Shown here piece after piece: positions 21,631-40,058 of a stretch of DNA of 64,000 bases. The stretch comes from Batillaria attramentaria. Lineage: Eukaryota > Mollusca > Gastropoda > Batillariidae. Each line of letters starts with the position of its first letter. Positions within the stretch are counted from its first letter, which is position 1. The notes beneath the pieces were generated by a model. The model was not told the DNA's origin. It saw nothing but the letters and a program-made list of their open reading frames with translations, and made no database searches. The position numbers and the translations under genes are program-made. The stretch covers positions 181,001-245,000 of the forward strand of contig JACVVK020000151.1 of assembly GCA_018292915.2 (NCBI GenBank), in the 5' to 3' direction.

Positions 21631-24585
21631 GCTGCTGCTGTTGTTCTTACTCTCGTTTATGAAGCCACTAGCTTGTCAAAACAATGCCAAGTCTTCAGGT
21701 TTCGCTATTGTCGTTGACAACACTGATAACTGACACTGTCTACTGATATCAGTATTAAGTTCTGCATTATTTTGACCGTTTACCACTATGTTGTTCAGGT
21801 ACTGGGAGTTCATCTCTGGTACAAAACCTCTCAAAACACGGAGTGCAGCACGTGCTGGTGTCTGGTGATGAGGCCCTGTCAGGGCAGTGGTTGCATCGTC
21901 TCGTGAGGACAGGCGAAGACAGCTGGCGCCCCCTCAACATCGTGCTTCTTTGTTCTCTCCCCTGTATCCAATCAGCGCAGCAACATGTACGACCACAACT
22001 AGGATAAGTTTATCGGATCACCATCTCAATAAGTTGATTAGCCTTTTAAAATAGGCATGGGGCTCAAGTGTATTTGGGGATTTACTGATTTCTCTGTCTT
22101 CGTGTTTGTTCATGTTTTGTGCCTTTGCCCGGCGGTAAGGCGGACATGGTCACTGATGAAGAGACAGCCGGTTTGGGGGACGTTAGGACCGGGTACCCGA
22201 CGTTCACTTTCGTCAAAACTGTACGAGCTCCAGAGAAGCAACCTCCGCCATTATTGCCTAGAACCAGTAAACCGTTGGGCCACTGTCAGGTACATTACGA
22301 TTAGACTGATCATGTTCATCTCTGTTCTAATCCCATGCTTAAAGATCTAAGCTCCCAACAAAAAGCTTTCCGAAGTGTGAAAAAAGTTACGGAGTCGACC
22401 GTGCAGGCACAGTCAACTCTGTCACAGTTGCAGAGTTCGCACAGTGTCCAGAAACCGCGACAAAACCGTGCCGAAAAACTGCCCCCACTTCCTGTCGGGG
22501 TTCGTCCACGCTACTGTGCACATTCCCGTGCAACCCGGCTCATTATGTGACCACGCCGCGGATACGTCAGTTTAGACGACAGAGCGATGTTCAGTGACTG
22601 TTGACATGGCGCAAGCTACGCTACAACCGGTAAGTACACGTATTTGAAAGCAATTTTGTTTCTTGCGTAAACATTTCAGCTCGAGGTTGTAGAACCAAAA
22701 GTAAAACCGCAATTTGGAAATGTTGTTGCCGATAAAACGCGCTTGGCAAATCTGAGTGCCCGCGTGCTCTTCATTTCTCACACATCTCGGCAAATTTCCA
22801 AAAAAAAAAAAAAAAAACTTACTGTCAACAGTTGCTGCGCCATTCTGACGGCGACAGCACGGCATACGAGCGACACTGACCAAATTCAAAAGTGACACGA
22901 CTTGTATGGGGGTCATTGCAGACAGTACTGACTCGGTCACGGCTGCTGTGATGACCACTGCACGGACGGATGACCACTGCACGGAGATGTGCACAGTAGC
23001 GTGGACGGACCCCAACAGGAAGTGGGGGCAGTTTTTCGGCACGGTTTTGTCGCTGTTTCTGGACAGTGTGTGAACTCTGCAACTATGATAGAGTTGACGG
23101 TGCTTGCACGGTCGACTGTGTAACATTTTTCACACTTCGGAAAGCTTTTTGTTGGGAGCTTAGATCTTTAAAGGCTGTATGTTTAATCAGCGGTGTTCCT
23201 GTTTCACGTGTTCCCCCGACACACAGGCGAGTGAGCTGGAGCTACAGTACGGAACACTGTCGGCGTTCGCCATGTCATCTCGCTGGCTGCTGATACCCAC
23301 AGTGGGAGACGATCTCCAGCTAATTCCCACAAGGGGGGACAATCTCCTTGATCGTCTTCACCTACAGAACGTCACCATGGACAACGTGGCGCTAGTGAGA
23401 AAACTCAGTCTCATTAATGTTGTCATGTATTGTTTGTACACGCTTAATACTGCTTCCTGAACCAAAGACCTTTGTCTAGGATCGTGATGTAACTGTTCGC
23501 GGAAGGTGAAAACGGAGTGCAAGGGTCGAAATATAAAATGTTTGTCAACAGGTCGACCAGGGGATTGTATAAAATGTTTGTCAACAGGTCGACCAGGGGA
23601 TTGTATAAAATGTTTGTCAACAGGTCGACCAGGGGATTGTATAAAATGTTTGTCAACAGGTCGACCAGGGGATTGCCACGAAAGTCTGCAACTCCCATCA
23701 CCACTTTGTCCTTCACACGCTGATGCGGACACGGCAAGGACGTGCGTGGAGGCCTGTCAACAACGTTGTGACTGACAGCAATAGTTACAACTGTGGACAT
23801 TGTCAGTCGTCCACGTGCAGTAGCAGTGATGACCTTGGCAAGCTGTTGTTCCCAAACTTCTCCAGAGGGTTTCACGGAAGACACATACGTGTCCTGGCCA
23901 AAGGGGTAGGCATACATTTAGTTGTCAACTTCCAATGACGAACACATCTTGTTTGTGTCAGTATCTCGTTTGGTATCGAGGTATTACGGTGCAAATTCAT
24001 TGCAGGTGGTGTTTAGTCTTTGTTGCTCGCGCGGCGTTAAGCCCTAAAAACTCATTCACTCACCCTTGGTGTCGGCTATTGAAACCGCTGAGCAGTTCAC
24101 AGGTCCGTAGGAACAAATCTTTCTGCTATTCGCCTTTTGAAATTCTAGTAAACGTGTTTTGTATTCCACGGGGGTGTATTTAAAAAAAAATGATTGCCGT
24201 GTAGTCTAAGACAAACGTTTGAACGTTGAGCGTGTTTGTACAGAATGTTGTTGTCAGTTTACGGCCGCCCTGTTGTCTGACACTGTGAACGGTAGGAAGA
24301 CATGGACGGGAGTGCTGGCCGACCTCCTTCACGTTCTGAGTCATACTGTCAACTTGACGTGAGTTCACCATACACCTTCTGCCACATACACACAACAGGG
24401 CGTCACTGTCTCAACCTTGTTTGTTTCTTGTGGAGGCTGCGGGCATTTCATGTTCGGCAGTTCTTGTATTGGTTTGTTTGGCTAGGCTTGGCTTGGTGGA
24501 TGTTTGGTTTGATTTGGTTTGGTAGTTGTTTGGTTTGATAGTTGATTTGGCTTGGTGGTTGTGTTGTTTGGTTTGGTTTGGTTTT

Positions 24586-24674
<89 letters not shown>

Positions 24675-25306
24675 GGGGGTCGTAACAAACTACAGCCATT
24701 GTTTTTCCCCTGGCAGATACGACATAGTGGAGCCAACAGAAGACGTGTGGGGATCTGGTACTGCAGCAGACGCTGATACCGGTTTCTATGGACACGTCAT
24801 CAGACACGTGAGTCATTAGGGGACACTTCATTTTGCTGATGGTTCAGGCAACAACTCATCAGCACATTGATATATGTGCATGTATATAAGGCATCGCTTT
24901 ACAGTACTGTAGGTTATGTTTGTTATCGTCAGGAGGTGGACCTGGGACTGGCGCCCACAGAACTGCTGCCTGACAGACTCAAGTTGATGGATTTCACACA
25001 CCCGGTCTTCTACACCTCTATCGTCATGGTCTACCGGAAACAGGAAACACGTGACCTCAACATGGCCCTGGTCCCGTTCAGTAACAGTGTCCTGGTGGCC
25101 ATCATGGGGTGCTTGGTGACGGTGACTCTGTGTATCGTTGGAGTGGAATTGAATGCTGTTTTCTCCAACAGCAACAACAACAACAAGGCGAGTCAGACGT
25201 ACAAACGAAGTCTTCTTGATAGATTCTGGACGTTTCTGTCGGCTTTGGACGGTGGTTTTCAAATCACTGCAGCGGCATTGCTGTCTGAACGTAAGCGGGT
25301 TCACAG

Positions 25307-25374
<68 letters not shown>

Positions 25375-25377
25375 TGT

Positions 25378-25434
<57 letters not shown>

Positions 25435-27826
25435 CAACGTGTATTATTATCAGTATTTACTATTTAGCATTATTGTCAATATTTAGCATTATCAGCAGTA
25501 TTTATGTAATATATAGCTTCGTACTGTTGTTTGTTTGTTGTCTGGTGTGTCAGCAAGTGAAGTGCCGTTAAGGTCAAGGTCGGGCAAGGTGTTGTTGATG
25601 AGCTGGTGGATGTTCTCGCTGGTGATGGCGGCCGCCTACAGTTCCACACTCACCGCCTTCCTCTCCGTCATCAAGGACAGACAACTCTTCTCCAGGCTGG
25701 AGGATCTGGTCAGCAAGCAACATGACTACACGTGGGGGACGTACGGCCGTAGTGGTCTGGCGCTTACTCTTCAGGTGACGTAGTTTGCTCACATGATCAG
25801 ATATCTAGAAATGTGGAATTTCCATTTGAGCCTGTAAGTAGGAACCGTTGTTAGTTGAAGCGAACATTACGATTGTACTGTATATAGACTACAAGAACAA
25901 TTCTACCGTCATCTGGCAAAATGGCATACGCTCGGAACACTTTTTTTCTCTCTCCCAGATAACGGTATTTACCACGTTGTAATATTTTCTAAAACATTTC
26001 CTTTATACGACGTTGTTGTTGTTTGTTAACTTGTTCGTTTACGACCAAAATCACATAAGTTTTGTGAGCACTTTTCCAATACTGGTATTGACGAAGTCAT
26101 GACGTTTCATGATCTAGCGGGAAAGTTAACTAAGCTACGGGCGTTTGAATGAAATTGCCTCTATGTTTCGAACATCGTTGAGATTACAAACTGCCGCTTT
26201 TGAAGCTGTAATGGTGTTTGCCGCCCTGATAGAAGGATGTTTCATTTGCCCATCGCGGTCATTTTCGTGACTTTGCAGCTTCTACTTGCACAGAAGTACG
26301 ACTTTCTTTGAGCCTAAAGCCCATTCCTTTACAGACAGGGACAAATGTTTCTATAAATAGCCGCCAATCAGCGCTGTCTAGCTGGTCATCAGTCCGCAGC
26401 CACATAGCGTCGTCTGCTAAATACTAGATACACTTCTAGAACAACCTGTACGCCGGCCAGAGTCCCCACAATGTTTTCATATGCTGTATTGTGACGCATT
26501 CCATGAACAGTTTTCCACAGCGCTGTTGTGTGCCTGACAAACATTTGGAAACTTTAACAGCATTCGTTGCTCAGTGCTGCTCTCCATACAGATACCGAGC
26601 CAAGTAACGCTCTTCTTGTATTTGGCTGTTTTCCCCCTGCTCCGAAAATTCAGGAAGAAATTATCTCGTTTGTTGTCTTTTTTGGTTTTGTTTTTCACCA
26701 ATTTAGGGGAGCCGGAATGGCCGAATGGTAGAGCGTTGGACTCTCAATGCTCGGGTCGTGAGTTCGAACCCCGGCTTTGGCCAAATATTTGTACTGGCCT
26801 TTTTCTCGTTGGCCCGTCTTTGATATCACCCCTACTTGGTGGAAAAGGACGTTAAACTCCCAAACACCCACCCACCCTTTTCACCAATTTGAAATCTGAA
26901 CTTTGTTAGGTGAAGGAACGGACATTGAAACTGCTCCTGTATGATGGTTTTGCTGTTGACGTTTATAACGCGCGTCATCTTACAGACTATCCACATGTGT
27001 GTGACGTAACGCGTCATCTTACAGATTACCAACATGTTTGTGACGACAGTAACACGTCATCTTTCAGACTAGCAACGTGTCCATGTATCGTGATCTGTGG
27101 GCCGGCATACAGAGATTCACTATTCGAGACCCGGATGTTCTGAGTGAAGACATCGGTACGCTGGCCGACAAGGTTTGCCGGGAGAAATTCGTCCTCTTGT
27201 TCTACCAGCTGGCCGCCAGTTCCATGTTTCCTGATGATTGTCACGTGACCTTTGTGGACGTCGCCATGAGACAGTCACTTAGCAGCCTCGTTCTGCCCAA
27301 GGGATCCGCGCTTACTCAGCGTGTATCGGATGTGTGAGTCTACATTTGGGGCGGACGGGGATGGATGAGGGGGAGGGGGGGGGGGGGAACGGGTGTTCAT
27401 TCCAAAGGCACTACATCTGTTTTTGCCTACGGTTGCTTTTGTCTGTTCGCCACGCCTGACGCAAAACATCAAGCAGAGGAAAAATAACAGCAACATGCAT
27501 TCACGCTATGTCATCTTGCCAGCTACACGTTACTCATCTAAACTGTTTACAGCAACAAGAACCTTTACGTTATTCACTCCATTTTCTGCAGCATCCGGGC
27601 ACTTCACTCTGCCGGCATCCTGTCCCACTGGACGACCAAGTGGTTCCCCCGGGTTACCCGCCCTTCACCCCCTGATCCCAAGGTCATCTCTCTACAGCAC
27701 GTGCAGGGTGTGATGCTGGTGGTGCCCGTAGGGGTGGGGCTGGCCCTGATGGTGTTGATGGTGGAGTTGTTGTACGACAGACGGAAACAAAGTGGAAGCG
27801 CGACATGTGAGGAAGAGAATCGCTGA
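21361..27826 (+). CDS. Ionotropic receptor / iGluR-like channel IR-A (10 exons, 5' end unresolved)
   Basis: Predicted plasma-membrane ligand-gated channel. Exons: 21361-21443, 21799-21986, 23227-23394, 23660-23905, 24258-24358, 24717-24807, 24933-25290, 25554-25774, 27068-27333 and 27592-27826. All junctions are GT-AG and phases match IR-B. Order: short amino-terminal domain (LGWREIIVVTEDG); S1 starting near LLFPNFSRGFHGRH and including YDIVEP; S1 end EVDLGLAPTELLPDRLKLMD; M1 (VLVAIMGCLVTVTLCIVGVE); a pore segment ending ALLSE; M3 AYSSTLTAFLSV; S2 ending LPKGSALT; M4 GVMLVVPVGVGLALMVLM; and a short basic tail ending at TGA 27826. The S1 Arg is kept, but the Thr and the S2 acidic ligand residue are not. 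About 650 codons were recovered. A signal-peptide exon is expected upstream but was not found. Confidence 0.85.
21601..21650. repeat. (GTT)n/(GCT)n trinucleotide tract
   Basis: About 50 bp of GTT with a short GCT segment lies in the intron between the first two recognised IR-A exons. Confidence 0.9.
22339..23171. mobile_element. Fold-back DNA element with ~190-bp terminal inverted repeats
   Basis: The segment 22343 to about 22525 is inverted at about 22978 to 23167. Examples are agatctaagctcccaacaaa on the left against tttgttgggagcttagatct on the right, and the gcccccacttcctgtcgggg block against its complement. Both ends are bordered by TTAA (22339-22342 and 23168-23171), which could be a target-site duplication. 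The roughly 450-bp centre has a poly-A run and no transposase, so this looks like a non-autonomous MITE/fold-back element. It sits in the IR-A intron between 21986 and 23227. Confidence 0.85.
23533..23676. repeat. 36-bp minisatellite carrying copies of the IR-A splice acceptor
   Basis: Four copies of a 36-bp unit (aaaatgtttgtcaacag, then gtcgaccaggggattgtat) run directly into the IR-A exon at 23660. Each unit contains the acceptor tttgtcaacag and the first 14-17 exon bases. Exon-like starts fall at 23552, 23588, 23624 and 23660. Only the last leads into an open frame; the first three read GTC GAC CAG GGG ATT GTA TAA. Confidence 0.92.
24587..24675. repeat. (TG)n-(GA)n microsatellite
   Basis: About 67 bp of TG is followed by about 22 bp of GA. 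It ends about 40 bp before the IR-A acceptor at 24716. Confidence 0.95.
25309..25433. repeat. (TG)n microsatellite immediately after an IR-A donor
   Basis: About 125 bp of TG with two short interruptions starts 19 bp after the donor at 25291, in the intron separating the M1/pore exon from the M3 exon. The orthologous intron of IR-B has a (CA)n tract at the same place. Confidence 0.95.
26185..26560 (+). repeat. Dispersed element X, unexpanded copy (IR-A intron)
   Basis: This segment is homologous in order to both flanks of the large array at 31885-33890. Shared blocks include gtgactttgc followed by acgactttctttg, then ccaatcagcgctgtctagct, then cgtcgtctgct. Here the gactttctttg module occurs once. 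It lies in a different intron of IR-A than its relative does in IR-B, so it was not carried along by the gene duplication. No coding capacity is visible, and the class is unknown. Confidence 0.75.
26705..26877 (+). mobile_element. tRNA-derived SINE with 13-bp target-site duplication
   Basis: The head has a Pol III A box (tggccgaatggtagagc) and B box (gagttcgaacccc), followed by a tail ending ggtggaaaaggacgttaaac. It is flanked by ttttcaccaattt at 26692-26704 and 26878-26890, a perfect target-site duplication, so this is a retrotransposed SINE and not a tRNA gene. It is inserted in the IR-A intron between the M3 and S2 exons. Confidence 0.92.
26973..27067. repeat. Degenerate triplication of an IR-A splice-acceptor region
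   Basis: Three related units of about 39-43 bp each contain cgtcatctt(a/t)cag followed by exon-like a(c/t)ta.caac/cacatgt. The acceptor positions are 26985, 27024 and 27067. Only the last opens the S2 exon. The upstream two run into in-frame stops. Confidence 0.75.
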
Positions 27827-27834
27827 AGTGTGTG

Positions 27835-29140
27835 GAACTGAAAGCCAGACAATTTTTCACCACCTTCAGCAAAATGAGTTGCTTCAGCACAGATGAAGCC
27901 AGTTTTGAATGCATGAAGGGCAGAATCCAGATCATGAAATACTGAAACACGTCCGTTTCTAGCTGAACACGCTCATGGTTTGTTGACGTTAGTGATTCAC
28001 ATAGCGGTAATGGAGCAGAACAGGATTGGAAGAGACGGAACACACAGAACAGGGAGAGACTGGACACACACAAACTTTGAACGAAAGCATGCATCCTTGT
28101 AATATACACTGGAATTTTTTTTTTTGCGCTGAACCGATGGTAAATTTGCCAGAGTACTGCTCATCGTATTAAACTAGAGTTAACTCCACCTTTTAATCAG
28201 ATCAAAATGTTTATTTTCCGTGTTCAGTGATGTTTGTTGGCGCCAGGATCCAACCTTCCTCATTAACGGTCATTTTGCAAACTGTCTCCAGGCATCGGTA
28301 GTCTTGTGAAATGTCAGATGAGGCTAAAATAAATAGACGCATATTTACGAACTGGGAGCATGTTTACATCCATAATTATTTTCTTATCTACAAATTTGCT
28401 CATGTCCTGGGGAAGTCTGATAGCTGTTTCTGTTGTACACACTTAACATACATGTGCTTCTGGTTCTTGGGTAAATGAACGCATTCTCTGCCATTTATGG
28501 CATTTAAACAATTCTTATTTGTTTTTTGGGGGTTTTTTTGTTTGTTGAAATACACTCAACATATGATTATTCGAGAATAAACTCAAAATGTTTTGTTTTG
28601 TGGGGTTTTTTAAAGTAATTGTAACAGGTTAAATGGTTGTTTAAAGTCAGTTGAGAGGTGTCTGTTTTGAATCATCTAAAAAGAACTTTGTGCGTAACTT
28701 TTGACGCTACGATGACAATTTCAGAGAGGAGAGAGAGAGTCGGCGGGGTTTTGTTAACAATCTTATCTTCACATTTTACTTTTCTCTATGTGTTTGTGTA
28801 AGACAAAGGTGTGGTTGTTCGGTCACATTATCGAGGTTAATTAGAGTAAATAATTGTATATGGTGCTTCTCGCTGTCTTTTTGTAAAGTAAACCACAAGA
28901 GATGAACAAGCCGATCGCGTATGGTTTTACCGACAATTGTTTGTTGACATAAGGAAAAGGTTTACCGATAGTATCAGATGGAAAGGGTACGTGACAAACC
29001 CTCCCCTCCCGCCCCCCCCCCCCCCCCCCCCACCCCCGGACCACCTCACCGCTCCACCATCTTGTGGAGAAATCTGGCAAAGCGATGGGATAAATCTTCG
29101 TGCCTACACAGAACGGCCATCGTTTGTCTCAGACTGTGTT
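27835..29140. other. IR-A / IR-B intergenic interval
   Basis: No exon is supported here. It contains AT-rich sequence, aataaa-type motifs near 28328 and 28576 that could terminate IR-A transcripts, and a C-rich tract at about 29001-29035. The missing 5' exon(s) of IR-B should lie here. Confidence 0.4.
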
Positions 29141-29144
29141 AGAG

Positions 29145-36666
<7,522 letters not shown>

Positions 36667-37416
36667 GAGGAAGGCGCTAACTGCCACCACCACCACGGCA
36701 GCACCACACATACACTTCAAGTCCAGTAGGTTTGGCAACAACCCGCGACACATATCTACATTACACCGCGGGTCTGTGGTCAAGGTGCGGTTGTTTTGTT
36801 TTTTTTTAAGTACAATAAATTCACAGCCTTCTGCTTTGCTTCATTTCTCACTAACTGGATGACGTGGATTCCAAACACTACCACTGCCTATGTGTTGTGT
36901 TGTGACTGACTTGTTTCATGGAGAAGTTGACAGCTCACAAAGGTTACAGCCCCTACCCGAGGGTCAACCTTTAAAACGTGTACCGTTTGTGTTGTGATTT
37001 CCAGCAGACACGTCCCCGTCAATGGGACTGCACACGATCGGCCGACTACATCCAAAAGCAGACATTTCCTTTACACTGGTTGAAGGCGCTGACGGTAATT
37101 GAGTAACTGATGAGGGCCAGGCTGCTGGTTTAAAAGTGAGAGTATTTTTTTACGACTCAGTGTGCTTGTTTGGCCGACATGGTCTGCTGCACTATGTGTC
37201 CGGTTCACTTAAGTTTAGTTACGTTCACATCAAGACGGTATCGCTGCACTTGGTAAAGCCCATACGCTGTCCACCCCATCTATCGGAAACCTCCTCAGCT
37301 TCGTCTTGGAGACTGGTCTAATGTCCCAGTGTGTGTTAGGTTCGTCTGTAAATAAAATACCATAAAACTAAAAACGTTGGTCTGTTTCACAAAAACCCTG
37401 TCAAATCCGTTTAAGG

Positions 37417-37580
37417 GGAACCGGGATAGCCGAATGGTAGAGCGTTGGACTTTCAATGCTCGGTCGTGAGTTCGAATCCCGGCTGGGGCCAAGTGTTTGT
37501 GCTGGCCGTTTTCTCGTTGCCCCGTCTTTGATATCACACATACCTGACGAAAAAGGGCGTTAAACTCCAAAACCCCCACC
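37417..37580 (+). mobile_element. tRNA-derived SINE, same family as 26705
   Basis: It has the same head (tagccgaatggtagagcgtt and gtgagttcgaatcccggct) and the same body (ctcgttgccccgtctttgat, ending gggcgttaaac). No clear target-site duplication is seen. Confidence 0.88.
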
Positions 37581-37640
37581 CACCCCACTCACACCCGATT
37601 ATGGCAGATCCGGCGTCGACCAATGCCCCAGTGCACGCCA

Positions 37641-38519
37641 CCAGTTCTACAGTCGGTCCATTGTATACAGACCACAGCCCGCGCCTGCCATTCCCACTGT
37701 GCACGCCCCCAGTTCTACAGTCGGTCCATTGTATACAGACCACAGCCCGCGCCTGCCATTCCCACTGTGCACGCCCCCAGTTCTACAGTCGGGCCATTGT
37801 ATACAGACCACAGCCCGCGCCTGCCATTCCCACTGTGCACGCCCCCAGTTCTACAGTCGGGCCATTGTATACAGACCACAGCCCGCGCCTGCCATTCCCA
37901 CTGTGCACGCCCCAAGTTCTACAGTCGGGCCATTGTATACAGACCACAGCCCGCGCCTGCCATTCCCACTGTGCACGCCCCCAGTTCTACAGTCGGGCCA
38001 TTGTATACAGACCACAGCCCGCGCCTGCCCCAGTTCTACAGTCGGTCCATTGTATACAGACCACAGCCCGCGCCTGCCCCAGTTCTACAGTCGGGCCATT
38101 GTATACAGACCACAGCCCGCGCCTGCCCCAGTTCTACACTCGGGCCATTGTATACAGACCACAGCCCGCGCCTGCCCCAGTTCTACACTCGGGCCATTGT
38201 ATACAGACCACAGCCCGCGCCTGCCCCAGTTCTACACTCGGTCCATTGTATACAGACCACAGCCCGCGCCTGCCCCAGTTCTACAGTCGGTCCATTGTAT
38301 ACAGACCACAGCCCGCGCCTGCCCCAGTTCTACAGTCGGTCCATTGTATACAGACCACAGCCCGCGCCTGCCCCAGTTCTACAGTCGGGCCATTGTATAC
38401 AGACCACAGCCCGCGCCTGCCCCAGTTCTACAGTCGGGCCATTGTATACAGACCACAGCCCGCGCCTGCCCCAGTTCTACAGTCGGTCCATTGTATACAG
38501 ACCACAGCCCGCGCCTGCC
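37641..38519. repeat. Two-block minisatellite: 68-bp units then 49-bp units
   Basis: About 5 units of 68 bp are followed by about 11 units of 49 bp. All share ccagttctacagtcggtcca plus ttgtatacagaccacagccc. The long form has an additional 19-bp attcccactgtgcacgccc. The unit lacks stops in any frame, which explains the three long overlapping open frames here. Those are not genes. Confidence 0.95.
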
Positions 38520-38559
38520 AAAAGCAAAACATGATTGCACACCGTGACTGCACCAGCCG

Positions 38560-38870
38560 CCGGTGAGAGTCGGGTGTGGACAGTATGCAACACACGGCGG
38601 TTTGTAGTGAGAGTCGGGTGTGGACAGTATGCAACACACGGCGGTTTGTAGTGAGAGTCGGGTGTGGACAGTATGCAACACACGGCGGTTTGTAGTGAGA
38701 GTCGGGTGTGGACAGTATGCAACACACGGCGGTTTGTAGTGAGAGTCGGGTGTGGACAGTATGCAACACACGGCGGTTTGTAGTGAGAGTCGGGTGTGGA
38801 CAGTATGCAACACACGGCGGTTTGTAGTGAGAGTCGGGTGTGGACAGTACGCAACACACGGCGGTTTGTA
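38560..38870. repeat. 44-bp minisatellite (7 copies)
   Basis: Seven near-perfect copies of a 44-bp unit (core gtgagagtcgggtgtggaca) follow the preceding array after only about 40 bp. Open frames across it are artefacts. Confidence 0.95.
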
Positions 38871-39321
38871 GCTCATTGCCAGTCAGTGGTTGATTGTATT
38901 GATTACACTAGTACAGTGGACGAAGCCAGCGTGACTAAGTAGCGGCGGATGGGGAGAACGTGACTCAATCTCTTGTGTGGACAGGAATCCGGCTCCACGT
39001 GATATCAGGCAAGTGGTCAGTTTTCATACTGCGGTGACAGACACCTTTTGTTAGTACATAGTTTGCATCGTTTGTTTGCATATTGTTCACGTTAGATTTT
39101 CCAGTGTCATTTACCAGCGATTAACTGTGTCATGAAAACAAATGCCTGAAAACAAACTTGCGGCGACGCGCTTCCCACAGGGGAAGCAGCCCGAACTTCC
39201 CGAAAGAGACAGTAAAGTGTTGAAACAAATCAGAGTTTGGAGCCAGGAGAAAAGTGTTCTTTGCTTTTCTGGATCAGCCGTTAAATTAAGGTGATAACTA
39301 TTCTGAAGAAAGTTAATAAGT

Positions 39322-39480
39322 GGGGAGCCGAGAAAGCCGAATGGTAGAACGTTAGACTGTCAGTGCTGGGGTCACGGGTTCGATTCCTGACTGTGAGCCA
39401 CACATTTGTCATGGCGTTTTCCTCCCTGTATGTATACATGTATATCTGGAATGTGGTGGAACCATGCAACCAACCAGTCA
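39322..39480 (+). mobile_element. Diverged tRNA-derived SINE
   Basis: The head ggggagccgagaaagccgaatggtagaacgtt and B box cgggttcgattcct are recognisable. The body differs from the 26705 family after the head, so this may be another subfamily or a truncated copy. Confidence 0.65.
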
Positions 39481-39902
39481 CTCGTTATGCCAGTGTAAAC
39501 ACGCATCTTGCAGATACTCTACAATGCTGGCTGTGTGATAATGAATTGATGTGATCACGGCGTCACCAGCTAGTCCTGTTGACTTTATCATTGACGTGGT
39601 CACGGTGTCAGCTGCTACCTGTCCGACAGACAGACACGCCTTAATGGCTGAGTTATCTACATATATGAAATAATAATGATATCATGCGACGCGCGCTGCT
39701 TAGCGGAACAAACACAGTGCATGAGTAACAGTTGTGTGGTCGGTACAACAGATGGTGTCTGTGTTTGTTTGTCACCATGTCAATCCCACTCCGGTTGTTA
39801 ACCAGCGTCAGTCAGGACAGCTTCTTGTATACTGTGAGCATTAACAGTTGTTAATCAAGCGTCAAGCAACAGAGACTATTGAAATCACGCCGTGTGTGGC
39901 GC

Positions 39903-39904
<2 letters not shown>

Positions 39905-39981
<77 letters not shown>

Positions 39982-39998
39982 AGTGAGAGAGTGTGAGT

Positions 39999-40057
<59 letters not shown>
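39905..40057. repeat. (TG)n microsatellite with GAGAGTGAGAG interruption
   Basis: This is about 150 bp of TG with a short GA-rich interruption in the middle. It is intergenic. Confidence 0.95.

Positions 40058-40058
<1 letters not shown>

Noticed and set aside
26706..26790. tRNA gene suggested by A and B boxes
   Set aside because: The cloverleaf is incomplete and the unit continues into a SINE body flanked by a target-site duplication. The copies at 37417 and 49481 share the same body.
37601..38876. Overlapping open frames of up to 321 codons
   Set aside because: They are translations of the 68/49-bp and 44-bp tandem arrays. All frames stay open because the units lack stops.
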